Below the pieces are notes generated by a model, which made no database searches, was not told the origin of the DNA, and was given only the letters and a program-made list of their open reading frames with translations. Shown one piece after another: positions 12,675-25,201 of a stretch of DNA of 64,000 nucleotides. The stretch is from Tretioscincus oriximinensis (taxonomy: Eukaryota; Chordata; Lepidosauria; Squamata; Gymnophthalmidae): contig JAJVDF010000001.1 in assembly GCA_022410635.1 (NCBI GenBank), positions 10,260,119 through 10,324,118 on the forward strand, in the 5' to 3' direction. The stretch's first letter is position 1; every line of letters begins with the position of its first letter. The position numbers were made by a program, and so were the translations under genes.

Positions 12675-13465
12675 TCATTGAGGGAGAGTAAATAAAAGAA
12701 CATCGAGGGAAGGGGATGGGAGGAAATCTTAATCATTATGCCTTCCATAGAAGTCTAGGATTTATGGGAAATACAGTTCTAAGCATATGGTCTCATGATG
12801 CTCGTTCCCCTCCAAAAACCTAAGAACAGACTTGCATTAATTGATTACGGGAGTTGGGAGAGTCATGGGAGTGGAGAGGCAACCACAGAGGGGCCAGAGG
12901 AAATCATAGCTCCCCCACTGTCCTCCACAACTACCCCTACCCTCATGTTCTGGTTGCCCTCTCTCCCACAAATCTTGCCATGCCAACATCCTTCCATGAA
13001 CGTTCCGGAGGGGGCATTCCATCCAGGCCAAAACTGACCTCAAATTCCACACCGCTCCGTCCATTCTTGAGAAGGACTAAATCTTAGGGTGTTACCATGT
13101 CCATTATCTATTAAGAACATTCTTTTTAATTGATCTAGTAAGAGCAAGGCAGGGATCGATGTGCTGTCTTGCTCCATCTACCTGGATTAGTAGTTGAAGC
13201 AGGTCACACTGAGAACCCATTTGTGCAGATGAGATGGAGGCTGCCTCCAGAGTGTGAAAGGAAAATGTAGGATCTTGTTTAAATCCTGAAATGACTTCTT
13301 AGCATCCCTGCTGAACGTCAGGGAAAACAAAGATTCTGACCTATATAAGTACTTGTTCTCGTGAAGACACAGAGCAGACTATTTTAAAGGCACAAAATGC
13401 TTTGCCTTTGTATTTCCATGGTCACCATTTTCCACAATGGATCCCTGGGGCAAGCATCCAGACAA

Positions 13466-13526
13466 ATAATCCCATATTACCATTCCCGGAAAACTGTTTT
13501 CCGGGAACAGTAATACTATGGGATTT
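13466..13526. repeat. Foldback of about 60 bp
   Basis: AATCCCATATTACCATTCCCGG pairs with the inverse CCGGGAACAGTAATACTATGGGATT; the core arms TTCCCGGAAAAC/GTTTTCCGGGAA are perfect with a 1-base centre. No family relation recognised. Confidence 0.7.
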
Positions 13527-14378
13527 AATTGCTATGTCCCTGACTGGGTCAGAATTGCCATAGTCACAATACAGTCTCATATTAAACCCACATTTCAGCT
13601 TCTGTCTGACCAGTATACAGAAATCTTAACAGGCCCGCTGCCATCCTACTGTGAAGCAAGTCACTATAGAAACCCAGACAATCATGTATCTCAGTAGCAC
13701 CTTAAAAATGCTACCAAATTTAACAGTCCTATGCAAGCAAGTGTACAACTTTGCCTGTGACACATACAATTGCCTATCTTTAATATCACCATTTGGCATT
13801 GATACAGAAATGTATGGGATCCAGCTACACCTAATTTTCATTAATCCAGCATCAATCCACTTTTAGAATGAGAGAACACATCCATAAACCTTTGGGGTAA
13901 GAAAACAGTTTGTTAATTTGTTGATGTGATCTCTGATTTTGAACATGGATTGAAGGTGGATTAAAAATTCAGGTCCACAGAAGAGTTTAACTCTCATTAG
14001 TGCTAACAGGGATAAATCTGTATCACTTTCAAATTGAATGCACAGATGTCTTTTGTATATGTCATTACAAAAATATAATCCTAAAGTAATATTTTCGATT
14101 TGGAGGCCTATACATATACTGAGGAAATATTCTGTAGAAATAAGACTATTAATCATTGGGCAAAACAACACAACTATTCACAAACTGCATAATTTTTACC
14201 CAAACCGATAAAATCGTTGTTACATCATAAACCTCATAGAANTAATTATGGAATCAAACAACATTTGCTTTTGTTGCCTTGATGCTGAACAACTTTTCTT
14301 AAAAAAAAAAAGGCCCATACTATTCCTTTAAAATATCTTTTAAGAAATTACAATTTTGCCAAATAAGCATTTCATATA

Positions 14379-14611
14379 CAGGGTGCTTCAAAAAATGTAT
14401 ACACACTGTGAACTTCCATAGAAAATTTATTTACTGTTCTACAAANTTAAATTTCAGGAAATTAAAAAGCTTAAAGTCCAATGTAAATAAAACGTAAATA
14501 ACAAATGTTAATACTGTTCAAATCGGGAAATCCTGAAATTTAACTTTGTAGAACAGTAAATAAATTTTCTAGGGAAGTTCAAAGTATGTATACTTTTTTT
14601 GAATCACCCTG
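14379..14611. mobile_element. Tc1/mariner-type MITE, copy 1
   Basis: Ends are CAGGGTGCTTCAAAAAATGTATAC and the inverse with a few mismatches, flanked by TA on both sides (14377-14378 and 14612-14613). CAGGGTG starts and TA duplications are typical of mariner elements. Non-coding, 233 bases; internal inverted TTTACTGTTCTAC/GTAGAACAGTAAA arms. The second copy is at 33858. Confidence 0.9.
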
Positions 14612-14916
14612 TATATGGATATATCCAGTCAAAAGCCTGAAAATTGATTAGGTTTTTTTTTACAAAAAGTAAGAGAACATTATCATGTCAGTATCAACCC
14701 AGCAATGTATTTCTTTTTTTTTTTTACAGTTTTCATTCCTTTTATATTGCATTCTATTTGTAAAAGTTTTTGATCTATTTGAATAGACTCTGTCTCAAGC
14801 AAAAGGATATTTTTTTAAAAAAATAACATTTTTTTCAAGATTTAATTTTTGATATAAATTTTGATATTTTGATTTATACTGGAAATAATTGAGTTTTGCT
14901 AGTGGTAGAATTTAAA

Positions 14917-15030
14917 GAAGTAGCCATATTAGTCTGGATGAGAATTTCTACCAAAGGGGTCTAATAGTGCCTTCAAGATTAATAGAAAAAAAGTTGGCAG
15001 CATAAATTTCAGTGTTTCAGTGGTGCTTCC
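14917..15030 (+). mobile_element. Family H element, fragment
   Basis: AAGAAGTAGCCATATTAGTC and CCAAAGGGGTCTAATAGTGCC, then GTTGGCAGCATAAATTTC: the left end and first arm of family H. The second arm is missing. Confidence 0.6.
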
Positions 15031-15127
15031 ATGGAGGGACCCTGTTTATTTGACCAAAAAGTTTTTAACTGAATGTTCTAACTTAAATAATATAGCCAAG
15101 TCATTTCCTGAAAAGTGATGTCTAAAT

Positions 15128-15240
15128 GATCTATAAGAACATAAGAATGTAAGAGGAGCTCTGCTAAATCAGGCTGAGGCCCATCTAGTCCATCATTCAC
15201 CAGTTGCACCTGGGCAGTCTGAAACAGAAGGCAAAATCTT
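15128..15240 (-). mobile_element. CR1-type LINE tail
   Basis: GAACATAAGAATGTAAGAGGAGC, AGGCCCATCTAGTCCATCA and GTTGCACCTGGGCAGTCTGA are the inverse of the CR1 3' end, octamer repeats first. Confidence 0.75.
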
Positions 15241-15249
15241 CACCTCGAT

Positions 15250-15720
15250 TCCCTGCAACACATCATGCCGGTCCTGAAAGAATTGCACTGGCTGCCAATT
15301 TGCTATCAAGTCCAGTTCAAGGTATTAACTCTCACCTATAAACCCTCACATAACTTGGGCCCTAAATAACTAAAGGGGCCATAGGAGCCTGCTCGTGCCT
15401 TAAGATCTGCAGGGGAGGCCCTACTGACTGTACCACCATCCTCAGTGGCAGTGAGGATGGGAACCCAGAGTAGGGCCTTCTCTGTGGCAGCCCCCAAGCT
15501 TTGGAATAGTCTCCCCCTCGAGGTGCATCAATCACCATCTCTGTGCACTTTCAGAAAATGCTTGAAAACACACCTCTATGGCCTGGCCTTTGCCTGAGAA
15601 AACTACTGTCTCTTCCCTATTTTTAGATGTGGCTGTTTTTAATGTGTTAATTATTTTATTGATAACTGCCTTGAGACCTTTGTGGTATAAAAATGCAAAC
15701 AAACAAACAAACAAATTGTT
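15250..15720 (+). mobile_element. L2-type LINE, end of ORF and 3' tail
   Basis: Translation in pieces gives LKELHWLPICYQVQFKVLTL, CALRSAGEALLTVPPSSVAV, FSVAAPKLWNSLPLEV and FRKCLKTHLYGLAF, the C-terminal signature of L2-clade reverse-transcriptase ORFs. It ends in (CAAA)n at 15692-15715. Frame breaks show it is inactive. Confidence 0.75.
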
Positions 15721-15734
15721 CCATCCAACAGCCA

Positions 15735-15884
15735 AGACTTGGGCCTTATTCCAGATTGCATACCAGAACAGAGATCTGCCCCCTATATGCTAATACAGAA
15801 ATGCCTGGGCCTTTTGTAAATTCACACTAGCATGTGGACAGCATGTTCCTATACGGAAATATAATCTGGAAAAAGGTCAGTGCA
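15735..15884. mobile_element. Old family A-related foldback
   Basis: GGGCCTTATTCCAGATTGCATACC on the left and CACTAGCATGTGGACAGC, GGAAATATAATCTGGAAAAAGG on the right; same order as family A but AT-rich and without the central GGCAGGCCCC palindrome. Confidence 0.55.
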
Positions 15885-18184
15885 GAAAGGATCGTGAATA
15901 CACTGGAAACCAAGATCTCTGAACCAATGCACCATCTGCTTCCAAATAAACATGCACACACAAGCTCTGCAGAACTATAAATGCTCATAATAACCAAGAA
16001 CGATGAATCTCACTTCTCTGAACATCCATTGAGGAACAAGTGTGAATGTTCCTAGACTGGAACATCGGAATGGCAGAAATTGTTAGTGTGACACTGGCAC
16101 AAGCAATTGTGGCCAAGTTATAAGAATGTGAAAGTCTGAGAGACGATAGAAAGTGACCACGTAAAAGTCTCTTATAACTAAGTACAGTTGTGTTTCCCAC
16201 ACAAATCCCATTTTTTCTTTATTCTAAAAGTTCAAGGTGGCACTCATACATCTGCCCCCTTCCAGGTATTCTTCAGAACAACCAAGTGCAGCAGACACAG
16301 GCTAGAATACTGGATCAGCAAAGACCAGGAAGGAGCCTCCCTTCTGCATGCTGGCCTATGGCCACGTAATGTGTTTCTATGGCTAAGAATAGATTATATC
16401 CCAGAAGCTCCTGGCACTATTACCACACAATCTGATTAATTAATCAGATTACTGCGTTTCTGTAGTACATAAAAGGAAAGATGGCCACTAGTGATGGATG
16501 ATGAAAGCTGGAGAATTTCAGTTTACTTCATAGGCTGCCTAAGGATTCTTACACTCCTGGACACAGCATGAAACTGGGACACAAAAGAAAAATAGGATGA
16601 ATCGAAACCAATAAAAAAGGATATTTGAAGAACCTGCTGGATCAGACCAGGACTCATTCATTTTATCCATTGCAGTCAGTGGCCCCAAAGACAAAGGTAA
16701 AAATCTGCACAGTTCTCCTCCTCTGTAATTGCCATTTAATAGCATCCTGCCTATCTCTCCTACCTACAGACGGTACTGTCCCTTGGTTCTAATGTTGCGT
16801 GACAGAAAAAATAATTTAACCATAGTCTCTAATCACAGATCACTTACATACATCATAAAGATTTGCACAAAATTTCATTCTAAATTACTAATTCATTCAT
16901 CTTTGCTTTTTTGTGTCAGTCAAAATACAACTACTGCAAAAGACTTGTTTTTATCTGTGGAGTTGACCTGGCGGGCTTATGATAGTGCAAAATTTTGACA
17001 GGAAAATTATGAATAAAAAATAAATAGTTAGAAAAATGGTCATATATTGTATTCAGAACAAATGCAAGAAACCTTATTTCTACATATTTCTGTGTGTTTG
17101 CATGAGCCTAATAGTAGGAAGAGAAACAAAGCAAAACAGACCAAGAAATCAATGAGTATAAAATAAAAAGGAGCTAAAAATGCTTTCCCATTACAACTAA
17201 GGTCTTTTCAATATAAGGAATCCAGGACACTAGTCACATCTTCTCTTTCAATCCTGAAGAATTCATTTTTCCATATTCTTCGAAGTAAAAAAAAAGCGTT
17301 TTTTGAGTAAGTTTGGGCCTTCCTGTTGCTAACCAANTGAACTTGATCCAGATCGGCTTGTCTAGATTAAGTACCAGAACTGCCTAAATTGCAACCATTG
17401 TTTCAGTCTAACTGCCATACCAGCCCTAAAACGTACACAAGTTTCAAAACTTTTTGTAAGCTTCAATAGTCAAGGATTTTCCAAGCCTCTGAACCACCAA
17501 AATGGATCATCTAGTAAAATGTATCTTTTGTATGCCTTTGTAATTGGTCTGTGAGATCAACTGCTTCCTGATCTGAATTACATTTCATCTGGTATAAGCA
17601 AAGTATACTAGCAGGAAGTAGTATTTTTCTAGTGTAGGCAAAAGAAGCTCCAAAGAGGACTACAGCACTGACAAATCCAGAAAACAACTAAGGCCTACTA
17701 TCGCTTAAAGAACAAGTAAATTCTCATTGACCATCCCTACAACACACACTGTTGGTTTAATTCACGTGATTTATCCTATGCAGGAAGTTCAGAGTGAACT
17801 CAAGCTCAAATCAAACTAAAATGAAATAAGGGGGGAAATCACAGCCCACTCCTTTTTAATGCCATCACTCTGGAGCTTTTTCCCGTAAGGAAAGTGGTGA
17901 CCTCTTCACTCTGGGGCATTCAGACACAGTCTAAAAACTGCTATGGTAGCATTAAAATGACTGATACACTTTACGTGTTAATGCAGCTTCATTAGAGAAC
18001 TGCTCTTTTTCTTCGTAATTATTTAAAGAACTCTTGTAGCACTTTTAACTGTATGGCATTGCAGTGAAATTATGTGGAGTGCAGCACAGGAATTCTCATG
18101 ATGGTTCTTGTGATTTGCAGTGAGAATGGTGATTTTAGGCTTGGATAATCAAAGGTTTACCTCCTCCTTCTGCTTGAGATGCAC

Positions 18185-18275
18185 AGAAACAATAGGTGGG
18201 TCACTGTATGTGACAAAATGTCGGACTAGATGGGCTGTGGCCCGATTCAGCAGGGGTCATCTTATATTCTAAACA
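18185..18275 (+). mobile_element. CR1-type LINE tail, short
   Basis: GTGACAAAATGTCGGACTAGATGGGCTGTGGCC, CGATTCAGCAGGGGTC, CTTATATTCT: the last 90 bases of the CR1 3' end. Confidence 0.65.
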
Positions 18276-19739
18276 ACCATCAGGACAATCATGTTCAGTC
18301 CACATGTCAAAAACAGCAATGATACACCCACAATTCTGTACTACCAGCTTCCCAACAAACTCACATGACATTTTCCCTTTATATTCACCCTGGCAGAAAT
18401 ACAAGCAGGAACATGGGTCATACAGTCATAAGTAAGCCATTTCTTGTGTTTTATGGATCATAATACTCAAGCCTGAGGGTGGCAAGCAAAGAAAGTGAAA
18501 GGCCTGTATAGATTTATTTCCTATAAAAAATAATGCTGAAAAGGAATTATTTGAATGCGCCCTCTGTTTATGCTTCTGAAGAACAAGTTTGTATTTTGGT
18601 TAACAAGGCCTTCTGTGTAGATGGCACCATTTTCTTTTTCCTGTGGCTCTGAGAAGGAAATAACAAAAGGGGCAAATAGGTTTCCAGTCCTGCCTATTTC
18701 AGAAAGTGGCATCTTCTAAATAAATGATGATGAAATGGAATTCTTTTCCAGCTGGCTGGGCATTGCCTTTGTACAGGGAGCTACTTCTTATTCTGAATAC
18801 ACNATGAATATTGATAGCCATTTTATTAATGTAATTGTTTTTATTTTAATTAAGTCATATGTTAATCTGTTTCTTAATTTATTTGTTTCACTTGCAATCC
18901 AACATTTCCATAGAAAAGGCCAGGTTCAGCAAGCCTCAATAGAAAACAATTAAAAACTACCACTTTATTTGGAAACTAACCCTATTTTCCCTAAAACTGT
19001 GCTGAACTATAGAAAAGAGTAATAGAAGTGGCCTGAACCTCAAATGCCTCTGTAAACAGAGGAGTTTTCAAAAACTGCTTAAAAATAGACCAGGTAACAA
19101 TCAAATTCAGGCAGAAGGTCCCTCAATGCAAGCAACCTACCTCTTGCTACATGATACTAGAGTTGAAGCGACCTTATCACAATGCCCTTTTTCTGCATTT
19201 GCTCTGAGAATAGTCCAGTAGGAGCATGGGACACAGCATCCACATACCACAGTTCACAAGCAGCAGGACTGGTTCCCTCCCTTCATCTTTTGCTTATCCT
19301 CTGAGAATAGTCCACATGACATTGAAAACAGTCTCAGCAGCAAGTGAGGCCTCTCAGTATGGAACCAGTTAGTCACATCCATGCACAAGAACACACACAA
19401 TCCCTTTCTCCTAATCATGGTGAGAAGGAAATGGGCCTAGCTAGTTCAGTCCAGAAGGCCAACCTTTGCCCCATNTGCACTCTACTGCTCTGTGAGGCAA
19501 GAACAGAGCTGTTCCTGTGTCCAAGTTGAGAACAACAAGGAACAGTTTTCTCCATACTAGATGGAATTGTTCAATGAGTATTCCCACCAACAGGTAAGTG
19601 AGGATCCTGCCAATATTATGAAACACATTTTTTAAGTTGTGAGAGAGCTTATACTTTAATAGGATTCCGTGAAGCTCTATTGGCACACCAAAATGTCCAT
19701 CATAAGCATTCTTAAGAATGCCTATAAAGAAGAATGAGG

Positions 19740-19983
19740 TAAAGCATTTATTTCAGAGAAATAGCCATGTTAGTCCAGTAGAAAGTCCAGCAAATGGGCT
19801 AGTAGCACTTAGAGACTATTAAGAGAAAGATGGGTGGCATAAACTTTCGTAGACACGTCTACTTCTTCAGGTTGGTCCCTCAGCATCTAAAGAAGTAGAN
19901 ATGTCTTCAAAAGCTTACGTCACCCACTTTTCTCCTGTTAGTCTCTAAGTGCTACTAGCCACTTTGCTGGATAAAGCATTTAT
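19740..19983 (+). mobile_element. Family H hairpin element with 12-bp target duplication
   Basis: Exact TAAAGCATTTAT flanks (19740-19751 and 19972-19983). The element reads TTCAGAGAAATAGCCATGTTAGTCC, GAAAGTCCAGCAAATGGGC, then an arm with AGTAGCACTTAGAGAC; the inverse arm GTCTCTAAGTGCTACTAGCC ends at 19960 and the element closes ACTTTGCTGGA. The centre has TTCGTAGACACGTCTACTTCTTCAG. No poly-A tail. Confidence 0.85.
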
Positions 19984-20819
19984 GACAGGGCTTTCGCCTG
20001 CTTATCCATCTTCTGCATTCTTTGGTATGAATAATGAGTTCTGGAGCCATTTCCTGGAAACATTGAAGCAGCTATGAAATTTGCAGGAAAAGCAACTAGT
20101 GTGAGAATCAAGGAACATGCANCTCACACTAAACTCCATGTGTAGCTCTTGCCTATTTCTGTTATANCTTTTAACATGCATTGCCTGTTTAACATATAGG
20201 TAATTAACCTGTTTAAACAGAATTGAAGCTCATTTTCAATTGCCCTTCCACTTTTAATCTTTCCTCTATATGGTTGGATCTTATCTGCTTCCTTGATCTC
20301 CTTTTTTATGGTTGATTACATTTGAGCAGGCATGGACTTCTTCTATCAAATATACCAACCATACATGTACACACAGAAAAAGGGAGCAGATTTACATACC
20401 ATTCCCATATTTTAATTTTAAAACAGTGCGCCTCTAAATCTGTAATCTAAATCAGCAGTGGCTAATCTGAGGACTGCCTGATATTCCAAATTGGCAAATC
20501 ATCACAACTCCAGTCCATAGCGTTAGTGGCACGGACAACAAAATATCTAAAGTCACTCATCCCAGGTTTAGGCAAAGATACAAAAGTAGTTGCCTTACAT
20601 ACTTCTAAAGGCTCAAATTCAAGCAGCAACTCTCTACTTGCCATCCCATTTGCTCTACCACTGTCTATAGTCACTAGTGAAGGCTGTTCCCTAGACACCC
20701 TAAAAGCATACTCAAATTGACTGCCCTTTCTCATCAAGTCAGAAGAGCATCTTTTGCCAAATATTGTTAAGAATGCATTCCCACCAAAACATTCCGGCCA
20801 AAAAGATACAGGTTCTCTG

Positions 20820-20869
20820 CAGTAGGCTTATTTTGGGGATATATTTTGGAATAGGGGCTTGCCATCTGT

Positions 20870-20905
<36 letters not shown>

Positions 20906-21196
20906 TTTGTACTTATATCTCACCCTGTACACGAAGGTCTCAGGGCAGCCAACCAAAGAATGGCTCGTATAGCTTTTGTTGCTTTCTCCACAACAGACAC
21001 CCTGTGAAGTAGATGGGGCTGAGAGAGTTCTAAAGAACTGCGACTAGCCTAAGGTCACCCATCTAGCTTTCATAGAGGAGTCAGGAATCAAACCGGGAGA
21101 CTGCCAGATAAGTGTCCAACACTCTAACCGCTACACTAAACTGGCTCTCATACATTGTATGCCAGTGTAGGCTATAGTAGGCCATGGAAGGAAGAA
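20820..21196. mobile_element. Old family A-related element split by a SINE
   Basis: Left part GTAGGCTTATTTTGGGGATAT, GGAATAGGGGCTTGCCATCTG and right part GTATGCCAGTGTAGGCTATAG, AGGCCATGG are two halves of one family A-type element. The SINE at 20871-21148 sits between them, so the SINE came later. A parallel case is at 61580. Confidence 0.6.
20871..21148 (-). mobile_element. tRNA-derived SINE with (TTTA)n tail, full length
   Basis: (TTTA)n on the left, then TGTACTTATATCTCACCCTGTACAC, TCAGGGCAGCCAACCAAAG, CTCCACAACAGACACCCTGTG. On the minus strand the head has GTGTAGCGGTTAGAGTGTTGG and a B-box-like CCCGGTTTGATTCCTGAC, typical of tRNA-derived SINE promoters. Other copies: 38903 and 61600; a fragment at 33036. 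The head is part of a SINE and not a functional tRNA gene. Confidence 0.85.
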
Positions 21197-22543
21197 TCAG
21201 TTTAAATATGAACCATAGCAAATTACCTTGGTTTGCTTCATCCATTAAAATATCTCTTGATTTGAGCTCAACTCAAACCAGTTTTTTCAAATTAAATAAA
21301 TAATATAAGATTATTTCACTGAAGAGATCTTTGATGGTATAGCCAAAGCATCTAGGAGATACAACATCAATCCATCCAGGCTTGGCTTTCTCTTCCTATT
21401 ACTTCTCATGTATACTGGTTACAAGGCTGCTTCTTTGATGGAGGAATTCAGAGATGCCTGTGAGCATTTCAGTGACCTTCACCACCCTCTGGCAATATAG
21501 ACCTACAATTGCCTCAAGCATATAGATGCTTCTGAGTCCCGCACTGAGTGCCCTACCACCCCTATGCATTCAACCTAAATCTCACTAAGGAGAACACTTG
21601 TAGGCCAATTGTATCCAGCCCTTCATGTCACAGCATACCAGATCATTCTATCCTTCACTGTTTCACATTTCATTGCTTCCAGGGCACTACCTATCCATCG
21701 CAACTTCTGCCATTCATTTCTTTGCCTTCAAAGTCTGCTGAAATAGCCTGAATCTAAAATGATGGTTCAAGTTAACTATAATGGAAAATAAGTCATCATG
21801 ATGCTCAAAATCCACCCACTGCTGAAATACTAAATTAGTCTTCTTCACTTGAAAGGCTGAAAGTTCTTTGAAAAATTGCAATTAGGCCAGGTTTAGTCTA
21901 CTCGCTTTTCTCAAGCTGTTGGACTTCAATTCCTTCATGCATCAGTCAACATTGTCAATGTTCAGGAATGATACTGGAGGCAAATGGAATAGAGAGAGCA
22001 GCAACATTTGCAGATACACCTGTTGAGATGCATTAGTCTATCAAAAACTATGGTCCTCCGGAAGTTGCTGAACTATGACACCTTTTTATTCCTTGCACTG
22101 GCTAGACTAGTCAAGCCTCATGGAAGTTGTGGTTTAGTAACATCTGGAACACCAGAGTTTACTCAGCCCTGATCTAATCTGAGCATTAGCTTTTATTGAC
22201 TCATCCTGGGAGGCCATTTGTTCTGATTAATGCACTCCTTTTTTGTAGAACTAGTACAGCTGATTTTTCCTTTCCTTCCAGTGGTTATGTTGTAGATTTT
22301 TCTCTTAAAATCCTAAATTCCTTTACACATAAATGAAGAAAGCACTTAATATTTGGGTTTATNAACTCAGATGAACAATAAAATAGCTTTCGCACTTTGT
22401 AGAAATAATACCTCTGAATATTGGCCTCTAAGAACCATTCCCATCCATTGGCTGTGGAGATTATTTTCTGCCTTTCACTCTCCCCAAGGCAGAAATATTN
22501 CTGTTCCTAGCCAGAAACAGGAAGTACGAAGGCTCCATTCTAA

Positions 22544-22973
22544 GGCTGCATGCACACGACGACTTAAAAACCACTTATAAAGCTATATTCTGGAATATAG
22601 CAATCACATATCTGTGCACACCAAACCTGTATATTCCATGACCAGTGCCCCAGTTCCGTAATATTGCTCACTGATCTCGAGGCAGTGCAGTCTGAGAATT
22701 TTTGCAACAGCCACTAGAAACTACTACTGAGTTCTCGCTTGTTTTAGCCTCTCATGCTGAATTTGTGCACATGCATATGCTCGGGAGAGGATGGGAGTTG
22801 GCTGCGAGAGGAAGGAGGTTCCCCGGAACAATGCCTGAATTTTCCAACAATAGTTTATTCTGGGAAAAATGGTGTTTATTGCAGGATGACTCCTGAAAAA
22901 TGCTTAACCCGTGTGCTAGAGTCTTCCTCATCTCACTCTGATCAAGATAGAAATATGCTGTGTGCATGCTGCT
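22544..22973. mobile_element. Putative PIF/Harbinger-like non-autonomous DNA transposon
   Basis: Left end GGCTGCATGCACAC and right end GTGTGCATGCTGCT are inverse with two mismatches, flanked on both sides by TAA. TAA/TTA target duplications and G-rich ends are typical of PIF/Harbinger. The 430-base interior has no open transposase frame. The ends match those of families B and C upstream of the gene (GGCTGCATCCACAC). Confidence 0.6.
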
Positions 22974-23934
22974 TAAGACATCCTTTCTATGCTCCACGCG
23001 TTTGTGTTCTACATATGATTGGATGAAGACATTTAATGCNATATATAGAACATCGAAAAGCTAGAATACAACAGTCACACTTCTTGCAATAATGTTTTCA
23101 CAGTGCAGGAATTATTGTGGACAAGATCAGTTTAACAATGCTTTGGGGGAAATCAGGGGATAGTGAAGTAATTAGCAATGTGAATTCTCTGTTCCTTACT
23201 ATTCCCAATCAAAATGTAAAAAGGACTTGACTTTAAACAAAAAGACCTGGATAAAACCATTGTGACTCAAGGTTACTATTACAGCAATAATGCCAAGGGA
23301 TTGCACTGGTAACTAAAAAAGCAAGCTAAGATTAGTTATTTTCCTGAGCCAACATGTCATAACACAGAAATTGCTAGGTTTGATCTAACCAGGCATGGCT
23401 TTTCAGAGAATCCAGACAGGAATCTTTCACAATCTCATTTTTAAAAGCTAGAGATACCTAGCAATCTCAGCACCTCGTCATCCGATCTTGCAAAGAATCA
23501 ATAAAACCTTTTCTGCGGTGAAGAAATGGATGACAATCCCTTCTTTAAGCCTTAAAACTTGCAAGTTGACAAGTGAGAACTGTATTTTCTCTCAAACTGC
23601 TGTGGGATTTGGCAATGTTTGTCAGAAGGGTCCATGACCATCTGCAGTACCATAGGAGCCAAGCTATTTCCGTGGGTGGGGGAAAGCAGATAGACTATCA
23701 AGAAGGAAATGGCTGTGTTGGCAGCACTTAGTAATCAACACATCGCATAGGACAGTTATCAAGTACAGAACAAATGAAAGTTTGCACTGTTCCAACAAGC
23801 GCTGTCTCAGATAATGGTCTGTAATACCTGGGATATCTCATGATATTACTATTACCACCTTCACACACCCTTTCAGTAAGAAGCTATGATCATATTTAAT
23901 ATGGCGTCAAGATAACTACTTGGGAGAGGCTACA

Positions 23935-24065
23935 GACCAATAATAGTAGAGCAAACTGCCTAAATAGCAGAGGGTTGTTGGTTCATTCTCTAGTCTCTCC
24001 TCAGAAGTAGGTAATGGCAAACCATTTCTGTATCTCAATGAGGAAAACTGCACAGCCAAAGTCCA
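23935..24065 (+). mobile_element. tRNA-derived SINE, partial
   Basis: B-box-like GGTTGTTGGTTCATTCTC, then CAGAAGTAGGTAATGGCAAACC and GAGGAAAACTGCACAGCC, as in the copy at 9225. The (AAC)n tail is absent. Confidence 0.6.
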
Positions 24066-25148
24066 AAGAAGTAAACTGTAGTCAGATATGTACTGGAGAA
24101 GAAGGAGGAAGGGGGAGAATTTCCTACACTTGTATTCTTGTTGCTGATTTGTACTAGTAAGCTGTTGACTTCATCTGGGACCATAAGATTTTGAAGAAAT
24201 CCCAACCAACATTTTAAAAGTCATAATGGGGAGCAGATACCACTATCTTGTTTCTAAAAAATATAGCTGGCTAAAGGGGGGGGGGGGGGAGAATCCTCAT
24301 AAGTTATTTTAATGTTGCTAAAGCTTGCAACTACTATTGTGTTGTTGAATTTTAATTGTTAATTCTATTCTATACAAAAATACCTTTCTTAATAGAATTA
24401 GCAGGACAGATTCAACAATACCATGTTTGAAATCAGCCTTGGAAAATATATATTTTGTATTTGGAACATTTTCTGTTTAATCAAGTGTATGAAAATAATT
24501 CCAAAATNTTCCAAAATGTTATAGTGGAATCAAGCCTCACTGTTCTCTTCTCCTGGTATCGCCAGTATCTGTATGTCCCTTGTTCCAACACAGCATAAAT
24601 TTCTGAAATGAGCTGTATCCATATTATTCCATACTATAAATAACTGCAAGTACTGCTCTGGACCTGCCATAGGTTGGACAAGCATCTGAATGGCAAGTCC
24701 CTATCCACCTTAGGGTGCTTTCCCAGTGCAGAAAGGACTTCAAGTAGCCTCATCAATGGTGGGAAGATTATGATCCCAGAAGAGAAGATGGCATGCTGTT
24801 CACACATCCCATGGCAACCTCTCACCCACAGAAACATGAAGCCAGAAGTTTCTGAGCAGAGCTGTATAGCAATGCTCAAGAAATGGCCATGGGCACTCTA
24901 ATAAACACCTCCAGGCAAATTGCACAACAGTGTCATCTATTTGCATGAAGGCAGGAGGAAGGAGTAATGTTGGAAAGTACCACTAGAGACAAACAATTCT
25001 TACAGTGTTCTCCACCCTTCTATGGTGGGATGACAGCCTTAAAGTAGTGGGCCATAAATTCCCTGTGCCCTTTGGGCTTCCCCATGACAAAATAAATTTA
25101 AAATGTAGATCTTGTTTTAATTCTGTTTCTCTGGTCTCGTCCTTGGTT

Positions 25149-25201
25149 TAAAAGATCTCCTGAAGGAATATTTAACTGTATTCCTTTCAGAGATCTTTTA
25201 T
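25149..25201. repeat. Stem-loop
   Basis: TAAAAGATCTCCTGAAGGAATA and its imperfect inverse TATTCCTTTCAGAGATCTTTTA face each other across 9 bases. No family recognised; it is too short and isolated to call a terminator or small RNA. Confidence 0.5.
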
